Assembly (NCBI GenBank): GCA_018434355.1
Contig: JAHDPL010000019.1
Span: 1 to 64,000 of the forward strand
Direction: 5' to 3'
Origin: Sporomusaceae bacterium
Lineage (GTDB): Bacteria; Bacillota; Negativicutes; UBA1444
DNA length: 64,000 bases
Both the position numbers and the translations under genes were made by a program. Under the pieces are notes generated by a model. The model searched no databases and was not told where the DNA came from. It saw nothing but the letters and a program-made list of their open reading frames with translations. Of this stretch, positions 43,307-50,660 are shown in pieces. Every line of letters begins with the position of its first letter. Positions within the stretch are counted from its first letter, which is position 1.

Positions 43307-44692
43307 TTAAAACCAACTCGGGAAATAAAGCAGAGCAATGGTTACAACAATAAACATCCAGATCATCACGATGAAGCCGTAGGGCAATATGTCCTGGAAC
43401 TTGAGTTTATAGGCGCCAAGGATTGGCAACGCCCAGAACGGTTGAATCAAATTGGTAAGTTCGTCGCCAAAAGTGTAGGCATTGATTACGTAAGGGATAT
43501 TGGCGCCCAATTCTTTAGCTGCAGGCAGGATGTACGGCGCTTCAATAACAAATTTTGAACCGCCGGAAGGAACGAAGAAATTGAGGATGGACGAGTAGAC
43601 AAATACAATCCAAGGAAAAGTGTGGGCGGTAGAGATGGCCACAAACCACTTGGCAATGATTCCTGCAAGGCCGGAATTCATAATTATTCCAAAAATCCCT
43701 GCGTACAACGGAAACTGGATGATGACGCCACTGACGGTTCCGACGCCGCGTTGAACGGAAGAGACAAAGTTATATGCGGAACCTTGTAGAATCAAACCCA
43801 AAATGAAAAAGATAAAGTTGAGCACATTTAGGTCCAACTTGCCGATGCCGCGCGTAATCAGAAACTGTCCAATCCAAAATAGACCGGCAATGCCAATAAA
43901 CCAAGGCAGTACTGGCGAACGATCCCATCGGTCGGCAGGGGTTAGTTCGTGGCTTGGTTTTTCCTCCGGTTTCTTGGAAAATTCAACGACCAGCGCTTCG
44001 CTAATCTCTTTTGCATCATCTTTTTTCGGTGCAATAAACAAGAGGAGAATCGGCAGGGAAGCAATCAAGATCAGATTGGTGACAAGCAGATGGATATCAA
44101 AAGTAGTTTGACTGATGGGGATGACACCGACAACTTTTTCCATAAAATGGCCCGGCGTGGCGACTAATAATTGAGCTGCCATCGACGGGCCATTGGTGCA
44201 GATGATTGCAACGTATGAAATTGCGGCCAGCAACCGATAGTCAAGTCCTAACCCGCGCTTGGCGATTGCCAGTTCCCTGCCCATGATAATCGATGTCATC
44301 ATGCCGATTCCCCAGTGCATCCACCACAGTACTCCCAAAATCAAGGAATACATAACAATGCAAGCTTCTCTGGTTTGTGGCAGCGAAACCATCCAGGAAA
44401 TCCCACGGCGGATCAATTTTGAATCAGCAACGGTAAACCCAGTAATCATCAGAATACACATCTGCATGGAAAATGTGAGCAATACCCAGAATCCTTTGAC
44501 CCAATCGTTGACCAGTTCGACAGGTCCGTGAGGAGTGAGCGCCCAAGCCATGACATAAATCGCTACCGACAATCCAAGAACAAAAACCATTGAGTCAGGG
44601 ACCCACCTGAGGCTCCACTCGGAAAATGAGATAATGAAATTTGATACCCAGCTTTTCCCTTGATTTGTTTGGCTTGTGGACGGGTTTGCCAT
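43307..44692 (-). CDS. atoE: Short-chain fatty acid transporter (AtoE family)
   Basis: A 461-residue carrier with about 12 membrane helices. The AtoE pattern is clear: WVPDSMVFVLGLSVAIYVMAW, INHWG-like MHWGIGMMTSIIMGRELA and NFFVPSGGSKFVIEAPYILPAA. The family imports acetoacetate, butyrate and similar acids. Because acetoacetate is the product of BKACE and AtoE is the acetoacetate carrier, import of a keto acid or export of acetoacetate are both possible. GAGGTGAG precedes the ATG. Confidence 0.92.
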   Translation of the reverse strand: MANPSTSQTNQGKSWVSNFIISFSEWSLRWVPDSMVFVLGLSVAIYVMAWALTPHGPVELVNDWVKGFWVLLTFSMQMCILMITGFTVADSKLIRRGISWMVSLPQTREACIVMYSLILGVLWWMHWGIGMMTSIIMGRELAIAKRGLGLDYRLLAAISYVAIICTNGPSMAAQLLVATPGHFMEKVVGVIPISQTTFDIHLLVTNLILIASLPILLLFIAPKKDDAKEISEALVVEFSKKPEEKPSHELTPADRWDRSPVLPWFIGIAGLFWIGQFLITRGIGKLDLNVLNFIFFILGLILQGSAYNFVSSVQRGVGTVSGVIIQFPLYAGIFGIIMNSGLAGIIAKWFVAISTAHTFPWIVFVYSSILNFFVPSGGSKFVIEAPYILPAAKELGANIPYVINAYTFGDELTNLIQPFWALPILGAYKLKFQDILPYGFIVMIWMFIVVTIALLYFPSWF

Positions 44693-44781
44693 TCAATCTC
44701 ACCTCAATTTTTAGTTTTTTGGATGTGCGCGTTGTCACCAGAATGCCTGATACGCAGTCGTTTGTGCCAACAATCCCTCCT

Positions 44782-45597
44782 TCAGTCTTCCAATAAATTT
44801 AGAATGTGCGGCAATTCATTTGCGAGCGCCTCGTCTCCCAATACTTTTCCAAGTCTTTGCAGTAACTTACAAGCAAAAATATCGTGTCTGATATAGTTGG
44901 CGATAAGCCTTGAAATGCCTGGATGGGTTGTCCAAAAACCACTCCAGTCTCTGCCGGGAATTTGGCCCATGAAAAGTCCGGCCTGGTCGTCGGCGACCAA
45001 CGTTAGAGTTCCTTGATGCCTTTCCAGTATCAGATCGCTCATAATGTGGCGGAATACTTTGCCGATGGGCAAATATTCGGGACCGTACTGAACCGTGACT
45101 ACTTTAACCCCACGTGATTCTGCTGCGTGCAGCGCTGCTTCGATGTCGCCGCTTTCCCGTTGCCAAAAACTGATTAAGATCGAACTTTGGGCTGAGCAAA
45201 TCAGTTGGCAGGCTTTGCTGATCAACGTATCATAACCGTCTTGCTTCCAGAGGACGATGGATTGGGTCGGCGAGGCAACTAAAGGCAAGTTTTCTGATAA
45301 ATACTTTTCCGTTTGGCTGAACAGGTTGCGTTGCTGCCGCAACAATTCTTTGTAAGGAAGTGGTTCGTATGTCACTGGCGCGGTTTCCAACGCAGCAACC
45401 AAACCCTTTTGCTTAAGTCGGTCAAGCGTTTCATAAATCTTGGGACCGGGAACTCCCGAACGACGACTAATATCGTTGCCATGGGCGGGATGTTTTGACA
45501 ATAGAGCCAGATAGGTCTTTGCTTCGTAACCGGTAAGACCAAAATCGTTAAGTGCTTTGACTAAGTTGGCTTGCAATTCGTCATTCAATTCATACAA
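44782..45597 (-). CDS. TrmB-family transcriptional regulator
   Basis: A 271-residue regulator. N-terminal winged helix (about 12-75: FGLTGYEAKTYLALL, ISRRSGVPGPKIYETLDRLKQKGLV), then a phospholipase-D-like sensory domain (about 105-265). TrmB proteins are best known as sugar sensors in archaea; bacterial ones are less studied. It lies 90 bases upstream of the atoE start on the same strand and is divergent from the sigma-54 activator. A perfect dyad covers its own promoter. Confidence 0.9.
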   Translation of the reverse strand: MYELNDELQANLVKALNDFGLTGYEAKTYLALLSKHPAHGNDISRRSGVPGPKIYETLDRLKQKGLVAALETAPVTYEPLPYKELLRQQRNLFSQTEKYLSENLPLVASPTQSIVLWKQDGYDTLISKACQLICSAQSSILISFWQRESGDIEAALHAAESRGVKVVTVQYGPEYLPIGKVFRHIMSDLILERHQGTLTLVADDQAGLFMGQIPGRDWSGFWTTHPGISRLIANYIRHDIFACKLLQRLGKVLGDEALANELPHILNLLED

Positions 45598-45603
45598 CTC
45601 CTT

Positions 45604-45627
45604 TAGTAGTATTCTAAATTACTACTA
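45604..45627. promoter_or_regulatory. Operator dyad TAGTAGTA-N8-TACTACTA over the TrmB-gene promoter
   Basis: The 8-base arms are perfect complements. On the minus strand a -35 (TTGAAA, 45635-45640) and -10 (TAGAAT, 45611-45616) are 18 bases apart, so the dyad covers the -10 and part of the spacer. This is the classic position of an autorepressor site. Confidence 0.75.
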
Positions 45628-45708
45628 TTGTATTTTTCAAGTATTTTCGAAATATTTTTTTATTGACAGAAAAATATCAGACTAAAAAAAACGACATCTG
45701 CCTTTTTA

Positions 45709-45738
45709 TTGACGCGCTCATTTTAATCAGAGTATAGT
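45709..45738 (+). promoter_or_regulatory. Sigma-70-type promoter of the second sigma-54 activator gene
   Basis: TTGACG and TATAGT are 18 bases apart, ending 41 bases before the GTG start at 45779. Confidence 0.6.
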
Positions 45739-45778
45739 TAAGCACAAGAATCGCTGTTTATGGAAAGAAGGTTGGATT

Positions 45779-47155
45779 GTGGATCGTTCAAGCGAAGCCT
45801 ACAAAGAATTCCTCGAGAACGTATTGGAGCAAGTCGATGGAACGATTGTCACCGATAGCGAAGGGACCGTCGTCTATCTCAATAAAAAATATGCCGAAAT
45901 GCTCGGTGTTGATCCGGTAACGGCCATTGGCAAGCACGCCCGCGAAATCATCCCGCAAACCCGGATGGATATTGTGGCCCAAACCGGCCAGGAAGAAATC
46001 GGTTCCGTTCACATGATCAATGGCGTGACTCCAGTTGTCTGCAATCGCATCCCTTTGATCAAGGACGGGAAAACGTTTGGAGCGGTAGCTTTTACGACGT
46101 TTCGCAAACTAGATGAAGTGGCGGGCCTGTTCAGTGAAATTAACCGCCTCAATCTGGAACTGAAAGAATACAAATCCGAACTGATTAAACTGCGTGAAAC
46201 GAAATATACGTTGAACCAAATTGTTGGCTCTTCGGTTCAACTGAATCAGGTCAAAGAAATTATCAAAAAAGTGGCGCCATCCAAATTGGCTGTTCTGATC
46301 AGCGGCGAAACCGGAACCGGCAAGGAACTTTTTGCCCAAGCGATTCACCAACTTAGTCCGAGAAAGCACAAACCGTTCATCCGGATCAATTGCGCAGCGA
46401 TTCCCAAAGACCTTTTGGAATCGGAACTGTTCGGATACGAGGAAGGCGCGTTCAGCGGGGCTAAGAAAGGCGGCAAGCCGGGCAAGTTTGAAATGGCCAA
46501 TGGCGGTACGCTACTGCTGGATGAAATTAACGAGTTGCCGATTTATCTGCAATCAAAACTCCTGCGCATCATTCAGGAGCAAGAGATCGAACGGGTCGGC
46601 GGCGTAAAAACGATCAAACTTGATGTGCGGTTGGTTTGCACAACAAACCGAAATATGCCGGAACTGGTCGCGAGTGGCGATTTTCGCGAAGACCTGTTCT
46701 ACCGGATCAATGTGGTGGAAGTGGCTATTCCGGCTCTGCGCGAGCGCAATACGGACATTCGAGAACTTGCGCAACATTTTATCAAGAAGATCAATGCCAA
46801 TCATGGACTGGGGATAACGGGAATCAGCGAAGACATCCTCCAACTGTTTGCCGAATACAAATGGCCGGGCAATATCCGCGAACTCGAACATGTCATGGAA
46901 CGGGCGGCTGTCATGGCGATTTCCGGCGAACTGAACACATCGCATTTTGATTATCTCATGCCACGGTTGTTGGGAGAAGCTGATGCCGAAGCCCGGAAAA
47001 CGGCCGGGCTCGAACACGTAAAAACCGTTGCTGAAAAACAGGCCATCCTCAATGCCTTGGCAAAGACAGGCGGCAATAAAACCCTTGCAGCGAAAGAGCT
47101 AAATATCCACCGCACTGTTCTCTATACCAAATTAAAAAAATACGGCATCGTGTAG
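45779..47155 (+). CDS. Sigma-54-dependent PAS activator of the BKACE/GntP operon
   Basis: A 458-residue enhancer-binding protein. PAS (about 8-115), AAA+ (145-370) with Walker A GETGTGKE (176-183), contact loop GAFSGA (223-228, Thr to Ser) and Walker B LLLDE (245-249), and a Fis-type helix-turn-helix at the end (LAAKELNIHRTVLYTKLKKYG). GTG start with AGAAGG upstream. A perfect sigma-54 promoter and two dyads lie directly downstream, so it almost surely controls the BKACE operon in response to a ligand bound by the PAS domain. Confidence 0.93.
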   Translation: MDRSSEAYKEFLENVLEQVDGTIVTDSEGTVVYLNKKYAEMLGVDPVTAIGKHAREIIPQTRMDIVAQTGQEEIGSVHMINGVTPVVCNRIPLIKDGKTFGAVAFTTFRKLDEVAGLFSEINRLNLELKEYKSELIKLRETKYTLNQIVGSSVQLNQVKEIIKKVAPSKLAVLISGETGTGKELFAQAIHQLSPRKHKPFIRINCAAIPKDLLESELFGYEEGAFSGAKKGGKPGKFEMANGGTLLLDEINELPIYLQSKLLRIIQEQEIERVGGVKTIKLDVRLVCTTNRNMPELVASGDFREDLFYRINVVEVAIPALRERNTDIRELAQHFIKKINANHGLGITGISEDILQLFAEYKWPGNIRELEHVMERAAVMAISGELNTSHFDYLMPRLLGEADAEARKTAGLEHVKTVAEKQAILNALAKTGGNKTLAAKELNIHRTVLYTKLKKYGIV

Positions 47156-47190
47156 CGGTTTCGCTACACAGCCGCAGCGATTCCACTACA
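47150..47190. promoter_or_regulatory. Tandem activator sites overlapping the end of the sigma-54 activator gene
   Basis: GTGTAGCG-GTTT-CGCTACAC (47150-47169) is a perfect 8-base dyad that includes the stop codon. CGCAGCG-ATTC-CACTACA (47173-47190) is a weaker copy centred 22 bp away, on the same helical face. They are about 70-90 bp upstream of the sigma-54 promoter. Confidence 0.7.
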
Positions 47191-47191
47191 C

Positions 47192-47236
47192 AAAACCCCC
47201 TCGGAAGCCCGGAAAACAGGCTTTCAAGGGGGTTTT
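47192..47236 (+). terminator. Terminator of the sigma-54 activator gene
   Basis: AAAACCCCCTCGGAAGCC pairs with GGCTTTCAAGGGGGTTTT (two mismatches) around a 9-base loop and ends in TTTT. It insulates the activator gene from the operon it controls. Confidence 0.8.
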
Positions 47237-47241
47237 CTCGT

Positions 47242-47257
47242 TGGCACGCTATTTGCA
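47242..47257 (+). promoter_or_regulatory. Sigma-54 promoter of the BKACE/hydroxyacid dehydrogenase/permease operon
   Basis: TGGCACGCTATTTGCA matches the sigma-54 consensus at every fixed position. Transcription would begin near 47268, about 78 bases before the BKACE start. Confidence 0.95.
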
Positions 47258-47345
47258 TTATATGAAAAATTGAGCGGGAGAAATATTGTCTTTCACAAAG
47301 CTTCTACGCGAAAACAAGTTCAGTTAAAAGGAGAGGAATTTTAAG

Positions 47346-48269
47346 ATGGCGCAAAAGTTGATCATTACCGCAGCAGTTACCGGTGCAGTCCACGTTCCCA
47401 GCATGACCCCCTATTTGCCGATTACGCCAGAGCAAATCATTGATGATGCGGTTGCCGCGGGTGAGGCGGGCGCTGCCGTAGTCCACATTCACGCACGCAA
47501 TCCCGAGACGGGACGACCAACCAGCGATTTAAGCCTGATGGCTGAGATTGTGTCCGGAATCAAAAAACGTTCGGAAATCGTCATTTGTATTACCACCGGC
47601 GGACAACTGGGAATGTCTCTGGAAGAGCGAATTGCCCCGGTGTCGGTGTTTAAGCCGGAGCTAGCCTCATGCAATGCCGGATCAGTAAATTTCGTATTGG
47701 CGCCAGCGGCGGCCAAAATCAAGCAGCCGCTCTATGACTGGGAAATTCCCTTTCTGGAAGGAACAAACGACCTGGTCTTTGCTAACACATTCAAAGGACT
47801 GGAATACTACATCACCACCATGAATCAGCACGGAACACTTCCGGAATTTGAAGTGTATGACGTGGGGATGGTCAATAACATCGCATATTTCATCAAAAAA
47901 GGCATCGTGAAAAAACCGGTCTACATCCAGTTTGTCATGGGCATTTTGGGCGGCATTCCCGCCACCATCGACAACCTGAACTTTTTAGTCAAAACAGCCA
48001 AAGAACAAATCGGTGAATTTGAATGGTCTTGCGCCGCAGCCGGACGCCATCAAATGCCGCTGACCACGGCTGCCGTGGCGATGGGCGGCAATGTGAGGGT
48101 CGGCTTGGAAGACAATATCTTTAGTAAACCAGGAATCCTGGCCAAAGCCAGCAGCGAGCAAGTAACACTGATACGAAATGTTGCGGATGCTCTTGGCAGA
48201 GATGTTGCTTCTCCGGCGGAAGCTCGAACCATTTTGGGGCTCAAGGGAAATGATAAAGTCGGCTTCTAG
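47346..48269 (+). CDS. Beta-keto acid cleavage enzyme (BKACE, DUF849), copy 2
   Basis: A 307-residue paralogue of the enzyme at 42345, colinear along its length. It keeps HIHAR, ITTGG, SCNAGSVNF and GGNVRVGLEDN, hence the zinc site and the Arg/Glu-Asp of the active site. AAGGAGAGG precedes the ATG. As first gene after the sigma-54 promoter it would take the beta-keto acid made by the dehydrogenase encoded next and, with acetyl-CoA, release acetoacetate plus an acyl-CoA. The lysine-fermentation reaction (3-keto-5-aminohexanoate) is unlikely because no lysine-fermentation genes are near. Confidence 0.9.
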   Translation: MAQKLIITAAVTGAVHVPSMTPYLPITPEQIIDDAVAAGEAGAAVVHIHARNPETGRPTSDLSLMAEIVSGIKKRSEIVICITTGGQLGMSLEERIAPVSVFKPELASCNAGSVNFVLAPAAAKIKQPLYDWEIPFLEGTNDLVFANTFKGLEYYITTMNQHGTLPEFEVYDVGMVNNIAYFIKKGIVKKPVYIQFVMGILGGIPATIDNLNFLVKTAKEQIGEFEWSCAAAGRHQMPLTTAAVAMGGNVRVGLEDNIFSKPGILAKASSEQVTLIRNVADALGRDVASPAEARTILGLKGNDKVGF

Positions 48270-48308
48270 CGGCGGAACAAATCTTACTTGATAAGGAGAG
48301 CAAAAGTC

Positions 48309-49253
48309 ATGATCAGGAAAATCGGTATTATCGGCGCTGGAACCATGGGGCATGGAATCGCCGAATCCTTTGCAATGTACGGTTACGACGTAAATCTGTA
48401 TGACATTAATGCCGCAGCGCTGGAAAAAGCTAAGCTGGAAATGGAACAAGAATTGGTAATGTTGGCGGAAGAGGCAATATTCGCCAGAGCAGAACTGCCG
48501 AAAATTCTTGAACGCATTAAGCTGTCAACGGATCTGAAGCAAACGGTCGAAGACCGCGACTATGTCATTGAATGTGCGCCGGAGAATTTGGAACTAAAGA
48601 AAAACTTGTTCAAACAACTGGATGAAATCTGCCCGGCCAAAACGATCCTGGCCAGCAACACTTCGAGCCTGCCGCTCGGTGAAATGATGGAATTGGTTGG
48701 CGAAGACAGAAAAAAGCGGATGATGGTCAACCACATGTTCAATCCCGCCCATTTGATTCCGCTGGTTGAACTCTCCTTTTTCGGCAATATGCCGGAAGAA
48801 ATCTTTGCGGAAGTGGAAGATTTATACTTGTCCATCAAAAAGCAACCCATCCGGATTGTCAAAGATGTGCCCGGCTTAGTCGCCAACCGTATCATGCAGG
48901 GCGTTGCCCGTGAAGTATTTTCCTTGATCGAGCAAGGTGTAGCTGATGCTGCCGATATCGACCGGGCGCTGAAATTTGGTCCCGCGTTCCGCTATGCAAC
49001 CACCGGCCAATTGGAGGTATCCGACTTTGGCGGCCTGGATATTTGGTGCATCGTGGGCGATAACCTGCTGAAAGCCATGGATAACTCGCAAAGTGCGAAC
49101 AAATTGCTGCGGCAAAAAGTAAGTGAAGGAAAATTGGGGGTGAAGAGCGGCGAAGGGTTTTATCGGTACGATCCCGACAAAGTGGCCGACATCAAGATAC
49201 ATTTCATGAAAAAATTGATCCGGCAGTTGAAAGTCTCGCAAACTTATGTTTAA
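48309..49253 (+). CDS. 3-hydroxyacyl-CoA-dehydrogenase-family enzyme, probably acting on a free beta-hydroxy acid
   Basis: A 314-residue NAD enzyme: IGIIGAGTMGHGIAESFAM (Rossmann), SNTSSLPLGEM, then NHMFNPAHLIPLVEL holding the catalytic His-Asn, and a C-terminal helical domain ending KLGVKSGEGFYRY. The H-x-x-N-P...PLVE form resembles L-carnitine dehydrogenase and lambda-crystallin/gulonate dehydrogenase more than fatty-acid-oxidation enzymes (which usually have HFFNP...M.L.E). So a free acid substrate is likely. AAGGAGAG precedes the ATG. It supplies the keto acid for BKACE. Confidence 0.85.
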   Translation: MIRKIGIIGAGTMGHGIAESFAMYGYDVNLYDINAAALEKAKLEMEQELVMLAEEAIFARAELPKILERIKLSTDLKQTVEDRDYVIECAPENLELKKNLFKQLDEICPAKTILASNTSSLPLGEMMELVGEDRKKRMMVNHMFNPAHLIPLVELSFFGNMPEEIFAEVEDLYLSIKKQPIRIVKDVPGLVANRIMQGVAREVFSLIEQGVADAADIDRALKFGPAFRYATTGQLEVSDFGGLDIWCIVGDNLLKAMDNSQSANKLLRQKVSEGKLGVKSGEGFYRYDPDKVADIKIHFMKKLIRQLKVSQTYV

Positions 49254-49286
49254 GTTGACAGCAATAAAACAGGAGGGATAAATTAA

Positions 49287-50579
49287 ATGGATCTTAGTGT
49301 AATAGGCATCCTTATCTCATTGGCGGTTCTGGTCATTCTTGCCCTGCGTGGCTGGCACATCATTCTGCTTGCGCCGATCGCTACTGTAATTGTTTGTCTG
49401 TTCTCGGGGCTCGATGTTCTGCAAAGTCTCTATGGTCCATACATGGACGGCTTTATCAGTTACGCCAAACGGTTTTATCTGGTTTTCTTGGGCGCGTCCT
49501 TGTTTGCAAAATATATGGATGATTCGGGCGCAGCAAAAAAAATCGCCCTTGCCATAATGGGCAAAGTTGGCAAAGACAAACCGTTTCCCATGTTGGTTGC
49601 CATATGGGTGATTACCTCCGTGTTGACCTATGGCGGCGTGAATTTGTGGGTTGTCGCGTTTGCACTGATTCCGATTGCTTTGCCCATCTTCAAGGAAATG
49701 AATCTGCCTTGGCATCTTTGCCTTGCTCCGTTCATGCTTGGCCTGGGTACGGCTACCATGACGATGTTCCCCGGAACTCCGGCGATTCAAAACATCATGC
49801 CGACGAAATATTTAGGAACCACGGCAGCGGCCGCGCCTCTTATCGGCGTAGTTTCGTCCATCGTTTGCTCGGCTCTCGGGTTATACTACACCAAGTGGGC
49901 GTTGAAAAAAACGCAACAGCGCGGCGAAGTATTTTCACAACCTGAAAATTTGACAATCGGTAATGTGGATAAAGTCGAGCTGCCCTCATTGATCGTATCG
50001 ATTATTCCGCCGGCAGCGTTGCTAATCATTCTAAACGTCTTCAAGATTGACATTGTGTACTCGCTTCTCGCCGGAACCCTACTGTGTATCGTATTGTTTT
50101 ACAAATATGTTGGCAATCACTTGGATACCCTTAACAAGGGCGCGGTCAACACCATCCTGCCCTTGGTAAACACCTGCGCCGACGTAGGGTTTGGCAAAGT
50201 TGTCGCCGCGACAACCGGCTTCACAGTAGCGGTAAATGCTTTGATGAATATTCCCGGCCATCCGCTGATCTCCATGGCTGTCGCAACCAACTTGTTGGCA
50301 GGGCTCACAGGGTCCGGGTCCGGTGGTCTGGGAATTGCACTGGAAGTATTGATCCCCAAATATCAAGCGCTGGGAATCAATCCGGAAGTTATTCACCGTA
50401 TTGCCTCAATGGCTTGCGGCGGCTTGGACACCATGCCGCACAACGGCGCAGTAATCACCATTTTGGCGGTCTTTGGCTTAACGCACAAAACCGGATACAA
50501 GCATATGTTTGCCACTTGTGTGGTTGTTCCGCTGATCACAATCGTTCCGGCGATTGTCATGGCAATCCTGTTCTATTAA
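49287..50579 (+). CDS. GntP-family permease
   Basis: A 430-residue membrane protein with 11-13 helices and GntP-type repeats: YGGVNLWVVAFALIPIALPIF, TMTMFPGTPAIQNIMPT and the loop TGSGSGGLGIALEVL, CGGLDTMPHNGAVITILAV. Members carry gluconate, 3-hydroxybutyrate and related hydroxy acids with protons. As third gene of the BKACE operon it probably imports the beta-hydroxy acid. AGGAGGG precedes the start. Confidence 0.9.
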   Translation: MDLSVIGILISLAVLVILALRGWHIILLAPIATVIVCLFSGLDVLQSLYGPYMDGFISYAKRFYLVFLGASLFAKYMDDSGAAKKIALAIMGKVGKDKPFPMLVAIWVITSVLTYGGVNLWVVAFALIPIALPIFKEMNLPWHLCLAPFMLGLGTATMTMFPGTPAIQNIMPTKYLGTTAAAAPLIGVVSSIVCSALGLYYTKWALKKTQQRGEVFSQPENLTIGNVDKVELPSLIVSIIPPAALLIILNVFKIDIVYSLLAGTLLCIVLFYKYVGNHLDTLNKGAVNTILPLVNTCADVGFGKVVAATTGFTVAVNALMNIPGHPLISMAVATNLLAGLTGSGSGGLGIALEVLIPKYQALGINPEVIHRIASMACGGLDTMPHNGAVITILAVFGLTHKTGYKHMFATCVVVPLITIVPAIVMAILFY

Positions 50580-50608
50580 AAATCAATCGACTTTCACCGA
50601 CTAGTAAG

Positions 50609-50657
50609 CGCCCCTGCGGGGCGTACAACGAAAGCCCGCCACCGTCGAGTGGCGGGC
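50609..50657. terminator. Two hairpins between convergent permease and HD-GYP genes
   Basis: CGCCCC-TGC-GGGGCG (50609-50623) and a perfect 9-bp stem GCCCGCCAC/GTGGCGGGC (50634-50657) with a 6-base loop. The second is flanked by a short T-rich stretch and can serve both directions. Confidence 0.75.
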
Positions 50658-50660
50658 TCT

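Noticed and set aside
44754-44769. Possible sigma-54 promoter upstream of atoE (TGGCAC followed by a TGC)
   Set aside because: GG and GC are 11 bases apart rather than the strictly required 10, and no activator dyad is nearby.
42345-48269. Reading the DUF849 enzymes as 3-keto-5-aminohexanoate cleavage enzymes of lysine fermentation
   Set aside because: None of the aminomutase or dehydrogenase genes of lysine fermentation is present; the family is functionally broad, so only the BKACE reaction type is claimed.
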